This document shows positions 18,401 to 26,343 of a stretch of 64,000 nucleotides of DNA, in pieces. The stretch is from positions 868,001 to 932,000 of the forward strand of contig JAXGMV010000001.1 of NCBI GenBank assembly GCA_040768445.1, given 5' to 3'. Position 1 is the stretch's first letter. Each line of letters starts with the position of its first letter. The notes beneath the pieces were generated by a model. It searched no databases. It had not been told where the DNA came from and was given only the letters and a program-made list of their open reading frames with translations. This DNA comes from JAXGMV01 sp040768445 (lineage in GTDB: Bacteria; Chloroflexota; Anaerolineae; Anaerolineales; Anaerolineaceae). Both the position numbers and the translations under genes were made by a program.

Positions 18401-18975
18401 CTGGTATCAGCAAGGTTGTGAATTTTGAAACCATGCGTTCACAGGTGCACCTGGTACACGCCTATATGCTCAGCGGTGAACTGGACCAAGCCGGCCGGCT
18501 GCTGAACAAGCTGTTAGAAGCAGCCCGCGAGGCTGAACTGGGAGACAATTACCTCGTGCTCGAAATCATCAAGTCAGAACTGCATTTCCAGCAGGGTGAA
18601 ATTCCACTTTCCCAACAGGAGATGCAGGTAGTTATTGATGAAGCCAAAAAACGCCAGATCAACTCACTGCCGTTCTTTGGTGCTTACGTGCTGGGCATGA
18701 TTGCGCGTGTGACCGGTAATTACCCTCAGGCGCGCGAGTACCTCATAAATGCTTTGGACGCAAGCCGCCGCTTCGGACATTACTGGATGCAGGTATCATC
18801 ACTGTATGAACTTGCCCTGCTTAACCAGGCTGAGGGGATTGACGACCCGCAAACCAGCGCTGGCCTGCGCCGGGTTGTGGACAGGCTGGGGGATAACCTG
18901 CACGTGCCGGAGTTAATGGATGCCGTAGCAGCCTTCCGTCGGGAGAAGCTGACGCCGCTGCAAGCGGGTAATTGA
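15463..18975 (+). CDS. BTAD/AAA/TPR transcriptional activator (SARP/MalT-like)
   Basis: A 1170-residue regulator. Residues 1-100 form an OmpR-type winged helix (SRDELIVLLWPDISEEVGRR). A BTAD helical domain covers about 110-250. A STAND/AAA ATPase domain has P-loop GEAGSGKT near 301-308 and Walker B VILLDNIHWLD near 415. From about 650 to the C-terminus it is made of TPR-like helical pairs. The family activates target genes on an ATP- and ligand-dependent signal. There is no C-terminal LuxR domain; DNA binding is N-terminal. It is transcribed divergently from purA. Targets are unknown. Confidence 0.88.
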   Translation: MKLSILLLGPPLIRWGDEPVTIQRRLLRLLLYYLACQPNPVSRDELIVLLWPDISEEVGRRRLRELLSKLRTQLPDETLLITDSNMVGLDFDRVTVDVRLFTEIVKKTEKASNRIDRNTPLPAALYRQKLEGVRLWRSGRFMAGTNNLQSETYDHWFSDISSQLEAVRRSMLERLADHAAASNNLEEAIQFARLGLEGDEFNTEMHLRILNGMNLLGRRTEALNYCTYLRTLFQVDAGFEMPANLDAFCQQIRDQGELQRGSTVLQMPELGLLRTPFIGRDTELLDAVMCLSRHETLLISGEAGSGKTRLVYECLNTMTPAPHVFSINASSTLSKIPFQAVIDSLRQHITIETWEKLDPVWRSHLNALVPELLFTPTGSVATQVPAHTDSERLLFEALYQLLLVHLADQQAVILLDNIHWLDQPSLNLVAFLVKRGFFSSSRECIITVRDEKLSQPLRELLDALQPHQVKLGPLSIEAAGQIIQAIYGRTPSDETVQQLHQETHGNPFYLIETLTALIEFSPAGSLDQKQGDLPLTGSILSLIQERLQRLNKVSLNLLRFAAVFGEDFTPELMQSATGLSMEQIVSSLEDLEWFRLIQPVSTPDGDEMYSFTQKMIRETVCRQISLARRRDISRRLADALEHCGHTGTQHILLLARLHESGGDFAAAFRCWLQAAEKTHHRYSKTETYEAYRQAQSLLVHHLFAFNTDDYFNLMSNWLHAAIDYHDTELVRELAENMVQSGNRHQDALHLGTGLSYLSHSLANLDQLEEAYNTIKSAVSYLQLTDNLPEIIRAYIRLGFYATYLNRHQDALAAYHKVVALTQGSSDPGIIEQRIDAEYHMATALYARGWPAQAADVAQKTLDTYSQYFFPAAFSRIHLVLAMSKFQLLDMAGSLAECSQILSSGVGVQNVKLNAWAHLVSARCLLNTGEIDRMWEHLTIVQQYRLDELYQDVHEELCTLLGDSHRLMGSVEPAIAAYRRSGISKVVNFETMRSQVHLVHAYMLSGELDQAGRLLNKLLEAAREAELGDNYLVLEIIKSELHFQQGEIPLSQQEMQVVIDEAKKRQINSLPFFGAYVLGMIARVTGNYPQAREYLINALDASRRFGHYWMQVSSLYELALLNQAEGIDDPQTSAGLRRVVDRLGDNLHVPELMDAVAAFRREKLTPLQAGN

Positions 18976-19035
18976 AGATATCTCATATTAACTGTAATGT
19001 GTCCACGTTGTGTCCACGTTTGTCTGGTATGATTG

Positions 19036-19119
19036 TACCAGACAAACTGGTACAGCCCGAGGGGATCTGTACACGAAGACCGCCAGTGTTACGGGGATAA
19101 ATATTGGCGGTCTTTTTTT
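19036..19119 (+). ncRNA. Candidate small RNA with three hairpins and terminator
   Basis: Downstream of the regulator, a 28-bp inverted repeat (19019-19046, 11-bp arms around TGATTG) overlaps a second, mutually exclusive hairpin: TACCAG/CTGGTA (19036-19041 with 19047-19052). A GTACAG/CTGTAC hairpin follows (19050-19055 with 19067-19072). It ends in a strong intrinsic terminator, a 10-bp stem AAGACCGCCA/TGGCGGTCTT with a T tract. Just upstream are two direct 11-bp copies of GTGTCCACGTT. No Rfam-type family is recognised. It could instead be the regulator's own 3' untranslated region and terminator. Confidence 0.45.
19076..19119 (+). terminator. Rho-independent terminator
   Basis: A 10-bp GC-rich stem (19076-19085 with 19105-19114), a 19-base loop and a run of T. 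It ends transcription on the plus strand 16 bases before the convergent mutS2 stop codon. Confidence 0.75.
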
Positions 19120-19134
19120 AATGACCCAACAGAG

Positions 19135-21540
19135 TTAATTGCTGCTGTGCAGCCGCAGGATGGTAACGCCCTCGCCGCCTTCGGCATCCAGTGCCATCTC
19201 CCAGGCGGAGACGTGCGCCATCTGGCGTGCCTGCTGCCGAATCACCTCGCGCAGCCTGCCAGTGCCTTTGCCATGTATCACCCGCAGCATGGGCAGCCCG
19301 GCCAGGTAAGCCGACTCGATGTGCCGCTCCAGCTTCTCAAGCGCTTCTTCCACCCGCTCACCGCGCAGGTCCACATCCAGCCCGGGCGATGCGCGCATCA
19401 CACTGCGGGGCGCCGGCGTGCTCTGCACCTCACGGCGCGGGGCCCCCTTCCTGGGCGGGGGCGGTGCCGGCTCATCCACCTCTGACAGGCGCTTCAGGTC
19501 GTCCAGGCGGGCTTTCAGCCGCAGGGCGCCGGCCTGCACCTCTGCCATCTCACCGCTAATGCTGGTGATCACGCCCTCAGCCTTGATCGAGCGTACGTGC
19601 ACCTTCTCACCCACCTGCAGGGCGCCGCGCTTGCTGCGGGCCGCCGGTTGGCGCTTGGCTGGCTTCTTCACCTCTGCCTGCAGTTCCTCAACCGTCTCCT
19701 GGGCTTGCTTCACTTCCTCCAGCGGTTGACGAGTGCGTTCCAGAAGTCGTTTGGCATCTTTCAGCTCCTGTTGAAGGTCTTCCAGCGCTGCCTCAGCTTC
19801 CTGGCGCGCACCCTCGAGGATAGCCAGGCGCTCATCTTCAATTTTTTCCAGCCGCGCGGTCAGCTCGCGTTGGCGGGCATCTGCTTCACGTGCCGCCAGC
19901 TCCGCCTTCTGCCGGGCGCGTGCTTCAAGATCGCGCTGCAGGTAAATCTGGTCAAGCAGTCCGTCAGTGCGCAGGTCATCCGGGTTAAGGGCCGTGCGCG
20001 CCGCCTGGATAATCTCAGGGAACAGCCCCAGCCGTTCTGAGATCAGCAGACCGTTCGAGCGCCCCGGCAGGCCGATGCTGAGACGGTAAGTGGGGCGCAG
20101 GGTTTGAATGTCAAATTCCATGCTGGCATTGACCACGCCCGGCGTCATATGCGCATAGGTTTTAAGCTCCGGGAAGTGCGTTGCGACCAGGCTTGGTATC
20201 CGTTTCTCCACCAGGTAAGCCAGGATGGCTCGTGCCAGCGCCGCACCTTCCTGTGGATCAGTACCCGCCCCCAGTTCGTCAAACAGCACCAGTGTTTGCT
20301 GCGCAGCCTGCTTGAGCACACGCGTGATGTTGGTAATATGCCCCGAGAAGGTCGAGAGAGACTGCTCGATCGATTGTTCATCGCCGATATCGGCGAAAAT
20401 ATTCTGAAAAAGTGATAACTGTGAGCCGGACTCGGCCGGGATGTGCATGCCGGACTGTGCCATCAGCACCATCAGCCCCACCGTCTTGAGCGAGACCGTC
20501 TTACCGCCGGTATTGGGGCCGGTGATCACCAGTGCAAAGGTTTGCGGGTCCAACACCATGTCCAACGGCACAACGATGGCCGGGTCAAGCAGGGGATGGC
20601 GTGCTTTGCGCAGGCGGATGACGCTGCCAGGATGGTCGGCTGAACGCCGGGTAAACGGTATCAGTTCCGGCTCTGAGGCATCCAGGTCATCACCATAGCG
20701 GGCACACATCAGCACCAGGTCAATCTGGGCGATCACTTCCACCAGCTGCAGAATGGCCGGCGCATTGGCACCCACCAGGTTTGACAGCTCAGCCAGGATG
20801 CGCTGAATTTCACTGCGCTCCGCCAACTCCAGCTCATGCAGTTCGTTATTGAGCTCCACTACCGTCAGCGGCTCGACAAACAGGGTTGCACCTGAGGCGG
20901 ACTGGTCGTGCACGATGGACTTGATCCGTCCTTTAAACTCAGCCCGCAGAGGGATAACATAGCGGCCGTTGCGCTGGGTGATGAGTGATTCCTGCAGGAC
21001 CACTGCGGTGGCAGGGTCATTGAGATAACGCCCCAGGCGGGTGAACAGCCGTTCACGCGCCACCTTCATCTGCGAGCGGATACTGCCCAGCTTTTGCGAA
21101 GCGCTGTCGAGCACATCACCGCGTTCGGAGATGGCATGGTTGACCGCGTCAATGATGCCGCCCGGCACCACCAGGCCCGAAGCCAGTTCTGCCAGCGCAG
21201 GTGCGTTCTCAGCCGTGCGAGTGAACTTGCGCCCCAGGTTGCGGGCAGCCTCCAGCGTACTCAACACCTCAAGCAGTTCAACCGGGGTGAGCACACCGCC
21301 GTGATTTGCCAGGTCAACCGGGCCGCGCACATCACGGACGCCGCCCACGCTGAGGCCGTCATCCTGGCTCAACAGCAGGCGCGCCTCACTGGTATGTTTC
21401 AGCCGCAGGCGGGCCTGTTCCAGGTCAGTGGTCGGGCGCAGTTTATGCGCCAGTTCAGCCGATACGGAGAAGGCGGCGTAATGCGCCAGCCGGTCGAGCA
21501 CCTTGGGATATTCGAGTGTCTGCAGGGATTTTGCGTCCAT
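19135..21540 (-). CDS. mutS2: Endonuclease MutS2
   Basis: 801 residues, normal for MutS2. MutS core and ATPase domain with P-loop ITGPNTGGKT, Walker B TLVLFDELGAGTDP, then a coiled-coil-rich segment (about 510-640), a KOW-like patch (VGEKVHVRS) and a C-terminal Smr domain (LDVDLRGERVEEALEKLE, HGKGTGRLRE). It lacks the mismatch-recognition domain of MutS1. The family acts on recombination intermediates or collided ribosomes, depending on species. The ATG at 21540 (MDAKSLQTLEYPKVLDRL) fits homology better than the longer frame. Confidence 0.95.
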   Translation of the reverse strand: MDAKSLQTLEYPKVLDRLAHYAAFSVSAELAHKLRPTTDLEQARLRLKHTSEARLLLSQDDGLSVGGVRDVRGPVDLANHGGVLTPVELLEVLSTLEAARNLGRKFTRTAENAPALAELASGLVVPGGIIDAVNHAISERGDVLDSASQKLGSIRSQMKVARERLFTRLGRYLNDPATAVVLQESLITQRNGRYVIPLRAEFKGRIKSIVHDQSASGATLFVEPLTVVELNNELHELELAERSEIQRILAELSNLVGANAPAILQLVEVIAQIDLVLMCARYGDDLDASEPELIPFTRRSADHPGSVIRLRKARHPLLDPAIVVPLDMVLDPQTFALVITGPNTGGKTVSLKTVGLMVLMAQSGMHIPAESGSQLSLFQNIFADIGDEQSIEQSLSTFSGHITNITRVLKQAAQQTLVLFDELGAGTDPQEGAALARAILAYLVEKRIPSLVATHFPELKTYAHMTPGVVNASMEFDIQTLRPTYRLSIGLPGRSNGLLISERLGLFPEIIQAARTALNPDDLRTDGLLDQIYLQRDLEARARQKAELAAREADARQRELTARLEKIEDERLAILEGARQEAEAALEDLQQELKDAKRLLERTRQPLEEVKQAQETVEELQAEVKKPAKRQPAARSKRGALQVGEKVHVRSIKAEGVITSISGEMAEVQAGALRLKARLDDLKRLSEVDEPAPPPPRKGAPRREVQSTPAPRSVMRASPGLDVDLRGERVEEALEKLERHIESAYLAGLPMLRVIHGKGTGRLREVIRQQARQMAHVSAWEMALDAEGGEGVTILRLHSSN

Positions 21541-21630
21541 GCGAGCGAGTGTACCACAATTTCGCCCGCCTGAAGGACGTTTCAAGCTCTCAGGGGCGTC
21601 TCAGGCAGTGAGGCGGCGTACCTTCACAGT

Positions 21631-21976
21631 GATGTCATCCAAGAGAGCGCTGCCAAAATCCACCTCAGGCAGTAATGTGACAAACCAGGGCGGTGGTATC
21701 GTCCTGCAGGGTGCCGCCAAGTGCTGCCGCAGGCAGTGAGGCGGCGTACCTTCACAGTGATGTCATCCAAGAGAGCGCTGCCAAAATCAACCTCAGGCAG
21801 TAACGTGACAAACCAGGGCAGTGGTATCGTCCTGCAGGGTGCCGCCAAGTGCTGCCGCAGGCAGTGAGGCGGCAAACCAGGGCGGTGATGTCATCCAAGA
21901 GAGCGCTGCCAAAATCAACCTCAGGCAGTAACGTGACAAACCAGGGCAGTGGTATCGTCCTGCAGAGTGCCGCCGT
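21631..21976. repeat. 128-bp tandem repeat of a SpoIIE-phosphatase 3' end
   Basis: Nearly identical units begin at 21631, 21759 and 21887, a period of exactly 128 bp. The third, partial copy runs into the 3' end of the PAS/SpoIIE gene. Each unit consists of two diverged 64-bp halves, both encoding (in different frames) the same closing motif: LQDDTTALVCHVTA-stop and LLDDITVKVRRLTA-stop. Because 128 is not a multiple of 3, successive units shift frame. They lie after the gene's stop and are probably untranslated. Confidence 0.8.
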
Positions 21977-23564
21977 GACTGTAGTCGATGATCGCCTGGC
22001 ACAGCTCATCCACGGTCTCAGCAGCCTGGCTGGACCTGCAGCCAGCAATCACGTCTAAAGCGCGCTCAATACTGTACGGCACCTGCGCCTCGTCCACCGC
22101 TTCGATGATGCCGTCGCTAAACAATGCCAGCAGGTCGCCCTCGTTGAGCGGCAGGGTGTCGCTGGCTTGATAAGCCGTATGATCAAAAATACCGAGTGGG
22201 ATGCCGGTATTACGCATCCACAGGCGCGTCTCGCCGGCTGAATCCAGCAAGTAACCCGGCACATGCCCGGCTGAGGCATAGCTGAGTGAGCGGGTTTTGA
22301 GGTCAATACGCACAAGGATCATGGTGACGAAATGTTCCTCATTGCCATCAATGATCAGCTCGCGGTTGAGCGCGGTCAGCGCTTTGCCGGGGTCGCGCAC
22401 CCGCTTGATAATCGAACGCAGGTAGGCACGCGTTTCAGCCATCACCAGCGCCGAACCAATGCCGTGATCGCACACATCGCCCACCGCCAGCCACAGGGCG
22501 CCGTTGGCGGTGAGGTAATCGAAGTAATCGCCGCCCGTTTCACCGGCCTGCTGTGTCCTGCCGGCAATATCAAACCCGGGCAGCGCCAGCGGCTTTGGCA
22601 GGAAACGTTCCTGCACCCGGCGGGCAATCTTTAATTCCACATCTTGCTGTTCCTTCTTCTTCAGCTCGGTGATGTCTTTCAACACCGAGACGTAATTGGT
22701 GATGTGCCCGGCGTCGTCCTTGAGCGGTGTGATGGTCTGCTCTGTCCAGTACAGCGTGCCGTCCTTCTTGCGGTTGAGCAGGGTGCCCCTGAAATGCTCG
22801 CCGGCGCTGATCTGCGCCCACAGGTTTCGGTAAAAGGCATCGTCCTGCTGACCGGACTTGAGGATGCGCGGCGTTTTGCCGATGGCTTCCTGCCGGCGGT
22901 AGCCGGTGGTGGCTTCAAAACCCGGGTTGACGTATTCGATGATGCCGTTCTGGTCGGTGATGAGGACGCTGTCGGCGGTCTGCTGCACCGCCATCGCCAG
23001 GCGGCGGTACTTGTTCTGCAGGTCTGCCAGCGGCTCAGCTGTCTCAATGGGCTGGCTTTGGACGATCCGCCCGGGCTGCATGCTGGCGCTGATATCGCGC
23101 AGGGTGACCACGCCGGCGGTGATGCGGCCGTCCTCGCCGTACACCGGGTTGGCTGACAGGCTGATCCACACGCCGGCCTGTTGATAGGCATTGCGGATGA
23201 ATATTACCTCGTTCTCCACGCTCTCACCATTCAGCGCGCGTGCCAGCGGCAGATCTTCAGAGGGGATGGGTGTGACCGTATCCAGCGCATAACAGCCGTA
23301 CACCTCTGACCACGACTGCAGGGGGATATCCTGCCAGCCCATGCCGAGGATGCGCGCTGCCGGCGGGTTGAACAGCAGGAATCTGCCGTCGGGGCCGGCG
23401 ACAATCACGCCTTCGTACAGGTTATTCAGTACCGCCTGCAAAAACTGCGGCTCATTGTTGAAAAGGTCATCGGTCTCAGGCATGCGCCTGGAGAGACCAG
23501 AATTTTTTGTTGTCATCAAGCTCACACTTTCACTATCTGCAGTGTTATTGGATAGATTATCCAC
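21921..23564 (-). CDS. PAS-PAS-PP2C (SpoIIE-type) serine phosphatase
   Basis: A 547-residue soluble protein. The first PAS domain is about residues 38-160 (LNNLYEGVIVAGPDGRFLLFN). The second is about 190-305 (ADSVLITDQNGIIEYVNPGFEATTGY) with a PAC motif, RKKDGTLYWTEQTITPLKD. A short linker leads to the SpoIIE/RsbU phosphatase domain (about 335-547), with metal-binding GGDYFDY and AVGDVCDHG and the closing DDTTALV. Such proteins dephosphorylate anti-anti-sigma factors in response to a signal sensed by PAS. No partner sigma-regulator gene is adjacent. A consensus promoter lies at 23578-23606. Confidence 0.88.
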   Translation of the reverse strand: MDNLSNNTADSESVSLMTTKNSGLSRRMPETDDLFNNEPQFLQAVLNNLYEGVIVAGPDGRFLLFNPPAARILGMGWQDIPLQSWSEVYGCYALDTVTPIPSEDLPLARALNGESVENEVIFIRNAYQQAGVWISLSANPVYGEDGRITAGVVTLRDISASMQPGRIVQSQPIETAEPLADLQNKYRRLAMAVQQTADSVLITDQNGIIEYVNPGFEATTGYRRQEAIGKTPRILKSGQQDDAFYRNLWAQISAGEHFRGTLLNRKKDGTLYWTEQTITPLKDDAGHITNYVSVLKDITELKKKEQQDVELKIARRVQERFLPKPLALPGFDIAGRTQQAGETGGDYFDYLTANGALWLAVGDVCDHGIGSALVMAETRAYLRSIIKRVRDPGKALTALNRELIIDGNEEHFVTMILVRIDLKTRSLSYASAGHVPGYLLDSAGETRLWMRNTGIPLGIFDHTAYQASDTLPLNEGDLLALFSDGIIEAVDEAQVPYSIERALDVIAGCRSSQAAETVDELCQAIIDYSHGGTLQDDTTALVCHVTA

Positions 23565-23577
23565 TAATTAGACCTAC

Positions 23578-23606
23578 ATTATACGATTTATCATCTTAAG
23601 AATCAA
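23578..23606 (-). promoter_or_regulatory. Sigma-70-like promoter of the PAS/SpoIIE gene
   Basis: Minus-strand TTGATT (23606-23601) and a perfect TATAAT (23583-23578) with a 17-base spacer, 14 bases upstream of the start codon, implying a very short leader. Confidence 0.7.
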
Positions 23607-23655
23607 CGAAGAATCATTTAATAAATTTGAGGCGTAAAAATAAGGTTAAAACGGA

Positions 23656-24066
23656 CTAACCGGGTTTGATATCCAGCACAGGGGTGTTGTTAAGCGCGTC
23701 CAGCCCCAGCACAGTGAGGACATTGCCTTCGATATTAAGCAGTTCCACCTGCGTGACGCCGATGCCGTTAGGCCGGTGCGGTGTGCACAGGGCAAAGACG
23801 CCTTTTTTGGGCAGGCTTGTGTCACCACAGGGATGCTGGTGTATCTCAAATTCCCCGGGTGAGCGATCAAAATGAAACAGCACCAGGATGGACTGCCCAA
23901 TCTCAAGCCCGTCCAGCGCATCCACCAGCGCGTCATCTAAAATGATGCGGGAGGGGATGTCGCGCATGGCATGCGGGCCGGCCGGCTCGTGATAGTCGTT
24001 CTGCACGAAGCCAATTGGGATAAAACATATTTGTCTGTCCCAATTCATGGTAGTTTTATCGTTCAT
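23656..24066 (-). CDS. trmO: TrmO/TsaA-family tRNA methyltransferase
   Basis: 136 residues, matching the TsaA/TrmO beta-barrel: IPIGFVQNDYHEP at the start, LVLFHFDRSPG in the middle and PHRPNGIGVTQVELLNIEG, the family signature. In E. coli TrmO N6-methylates t6A37 of tRNA-Thr using S-adenosylmethionine. The C-terminal extension of the E. coli enzyme is absent, as in many short homologues, so the substrate may differ. Confidence 0.82.
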   Translation of the reverse strand: MNDKTTMNWDRQICFIPIGFVQNDYHEPAGPHAMRDIPSRIILDDALVDALDGLEIGQSILVLFHFDRSPGEFEIHQHPCGDTSLPKKGVFALCTPHRPNGIGVTQVELLNIEGNVLTVLGLDALNNTPVLDIKPG

Positions 24067-24143
24067 CTGTGCTCCTAACTGCGGATGTTGCTGTGCCGCA
24101 GTACCTATTGTACCAGTGAGTGCCGGACAGGCCGCCAGACCGG

Positions 24144-24172
24144 TTCAGCCGGGAGTCTGATTTTGCTATAAT
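24144..24172 (+). promoter_or_regulatory. Promoter of amrS
   Basis: A perfect TATAAT at 24167-24172 with a weak -35 (TTCAGC, 24144-24149) at 17-base spacing, about 50 bases upstream of the amrS start. Confidence 0.5.
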
Positions 24173-24222
24173 GAAAAGGACGGCGGCCTGCAGGATAATT
24201 CTGCAGGCGGAGAGGAGGACTG

Positions 24223-25338
24223 ATGGCTGGATTGCGAAGTGCAATGGATGCGATGGCGGTTGAGGGGCAGCTGTACGACCACCTGCCGGAGGACAGGGTG
24301 CGCTGCCTGGCTTGCGCCCACCGCTGTAACATCAGACCGGGGCAGCGCGGTATCTGCCAGGTGCGCTTCAACAAGGATGGTATCCTGTATGTACCGGCTG
24401 GCTACGTCCTCTCTGCCGCCTCTGACCCGATTGAAAAGAAGCCCTTCTTCCATTTCCTGCCGGGCAGCACAGCTTTCACTTTTGGCATGCCGGGCTGTAA
24501 TTTTCACTGCAGTTTCTGCCAGAACTGGATCTCCTCGCAGGCGCTGCGCGACCCACAGGCGGTACTGCACGGCGGCCACTTACAGCACGCCACCGCTGAA
24601 CAAATCGTTGCAGCAGCCGTGCGCAGCGGCGCAAAGATTATTGCCTCTTCCTACAACGAGCCGCTCATCACAACCGAATGGGCGGTACAGATCTTCAAAC
24701 TCGCCCATCAGCACGGCTTGAAAACAGCGTTTGTCTCCAACGGTTACGCCACAGTCGAGTGCCTTAACTACCTGCGCCCGCACCTGGACGGGTTCAAGGT
24801 TGACCTGAAAACCCTGGACGAAGCCAAATACCGCTCTCTGGGCGGCAGCCTGGCGCCGGTGCTCGAGAGCATTCAAACCGCATACAGGCTGGGCTTGTGG
24901 GTGGAGGTGGTGACGCTGGTCATCCCCGGCTACAACGATGACCCGCAGGAACTGCTGGGCATGGGAAGATCTGTTGCCGCCGTCTCGCCGGATATCCCCT
25001 GGCATGTGACCGCCTTTCACCCCGATTACCAGATGACCGATACCATCGCCACGCCGGCTGACACCCTGCAAATGGCGGCAGAGATCGGGCAGGAAGCCGG
25101 GCTGAAGTATGTCTATGCCGGCAACCTGCCGGGCAGGCTGGGCCGACTGGAGGACACGCTCTGCCCAAAATGCGGCAAGCTGTTGATTGAACGCACCGGG
25201 TTCATGCTGCGCCGTTATGAAATCACTGCTGACGGCAAATGTCCGCAGTGCGGGGCTGCCATTGCCGGCGTCTGGCCGGATGACCCGGGCGAGGTTGAGA
25301 CGGGCGGTTGGGGTCTGCCCGGCCGGCCGGTGTGGTAG
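24223..25338 (+). CDS. amrS: AmmeMemoRadiSam-type radical SAM enzyme
   Basis: 371 residues, family TIGR04337-like. An N-terminal Cys cluster (CLACAHRCN, RGICQVR) precedes the radical-SAM 4Fe-4S motif CNFHCSFC (about 92-99). A C-terminal zinc ribbon has CPKCGK and CPQCGA. The start has a strong GGAGAGGAGG site. Members usually occur beside AMMECR1 and Memo genes, which are not in this window. The reaction is not established. Related activating enzymes generate glycyl radicals. Confidence 0.88.
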   Translation: MAGLRSAMDAMAVEGQLYDHLPEDRVRCLACAHRCNIRPGQRGICQVRFNKDGILYVPAGYVLSAASDPIEKKPFFHFLPGSTAFTFGMPGCNFHCSFCQNWISSQALRDPQAVLHGGHLQHATAEQIVAAAVRSGAKIIASSYNEPLITTEWAVQIFKLAHQHGLKTAFVSNGYATVECLNYLRPHLDGFKVDLKTLDEAKYRSLGGSLAPVLESIQTAYRLGLWVEVVTLVIPGYNDDPQELLGMGRSVAAVSPDIPWHVTAFHPDYQMTDTIATPADTLQMAAEIGQEAGLKYVYAGNLPGRLGRLEDTLCPKCGKLLIERTGFMLRRYEITADGKCPQCGAAIAGVWPDDPGEVETGGWGLPGRPVW

Positions 25339-25348
25339 GAAAAGTAGT

Positions 25349-25975
25349 ATGGCTTACGACCCTGAAGCCCATCATCGCCGGTCAATCCGACTGGCAAAGC
25401 AAGACTATTCCCAGGCGGGGGCATATTACATTACCCTTGCAACCCATGAGAAAGAGTACCTGTTTGGCGAGATCACTGCCGGTGTGATGCACCTTTCCGA
25501 CATGGGACGTATTGCGGATGAGCACTGGCGTGCCATCCCGCATCATTTTCCGAATGTTGTGCTGGGTACGTATATCGTCATGCCAAACCATATCCATGGC
25601 ATCATTGTCATCCGTCCATGCGCAGAGGCATTCACGGTAGGGGCGTCCCACTGGGACGCCCGTGAGATCATCACAACCCTCGTTCCAACAGACGCCCAAA
25701 GTGGTATCCCATCGGGGGCATCCCAATGGGATGCCCCTACGAATACTCCCACTCTCAAAGGCCCAAAACGCGGGTCAATCGGCGCGATTATTGGCGCATA
25801 CAAAATGTCCGTTACGCGGCGCATACAGCACGAACTGGGCTGCTCCGGTATCTGGCAGCGCAATTATTTCGAGCACATCATCCGCAACGAAGAGGATTAT
25901 CTCCGGATCCACGAGTACATCGAAGCCAACCCGGCCAACTGGATGGCTGATGAGGACTACCCTTCCAATAGATAA
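25349..25975 (+). CDS. REP-associated tyrosine transposase (RAYT, IS200-like)
   Basis: A 208-residue HUH-type single-stranded DNA transposase. It starts MAYDPEAHHRRSIRL, has the metal-binding YIVMPNHIHGIIVI (HIH) and a C-terminal NEEDYLRIHEYIEANPANW segment carrying the catalytic Tyr region. It begins 11 bases after amrS. The coding sequence contains two REP palindromes (25637-25661 and 25714-25740), which add an in-frame insert of about 40 residues with repeated ASHWDA/ASQWDA. RAYTs mobilise or nick REP elements. Other copies of the same palindrome lie downstream. Confidence 0.85.
   Translation: MAYDPEAHHRRSIRLAKQDYSQAGAYYITLATHEKEYLFGEITAGVMHLSDMGRIADEHWRAIPHHFPNVVLGTYIVMPNHIHGIIVIRPCAEAFTVGASHWDAREIITTLVPTDAQSGIPSGASQWDAPTNTPTLKGPKRGSIGAIIGAYKMSVTRRIQHELGCSGIWQRNYFEHIIRNEEDYLRIHEYIEANPANWMADEDYPSNR
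25637..25661. repeat. REP palindrome inside the RAYT gene, copy 1
   Basis: GTAGG followed by GGCGTCCCACTGGGACGCC, a near-perfect palindrome encoding VGASHWDAR in the transposase frame. Confidence 0.8.
25714..25740. repeat. REP palindrome inside the RAYT gene, copy 2
   Basis: GGGGCATCCCAATGGGATGCCCC plus flank, in the opposite orientation (CCCCTAC on its right). A diverged partner of copy 1, 77 bases away, forming a REP pair typical of BIME-like units. Confidence 0.75.
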
Positions 25976-26291
25976 TCACCTCATTGATTAATACCGGGAG
26001 ACACATATTAGGATTATGTGTGTAAATGCTTCTCTCTTGGAAATCTGCTGTTTAATTGGTGGATTGCTTAGCACTCAATTGGTAAAGGTTGGGTAAGTTT
26101 AGGTGTCCCAATGGCTCGTTCTTACCACAAGTGGCCTCCACCTGGGACGCCCCCTAGGGCATCGATCCCATCACAGGGTCTTCCAGTGCAACACAGACAC
26201 TGGTAGCATGCTCAGCCGGCACATTCTTCCGAAACGACCAACAGAATCGTAGGGGCGTCCCAGTGGGACGCCCAAACTGGTCTCTTATCGT
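25976..26291. other. Intergenic region with REP remnants
   Basis: No gene is supported. A good REP copy (GGCGTCCCAGTGGGACGCC) is at 26249-26273, 18 bases before the IS1182-type left end. Degraded pieces (GGTGTCCCAATGG, CACCTGGGACGCCCC) lie at about 26101-26155. Confidence 0.7.
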
Positions 26292-26343
26292 GAGGCTGTC
26301 CCAAAAGTATGGGCAGCCTCAAAAACTTTAATATAATAGGGGG

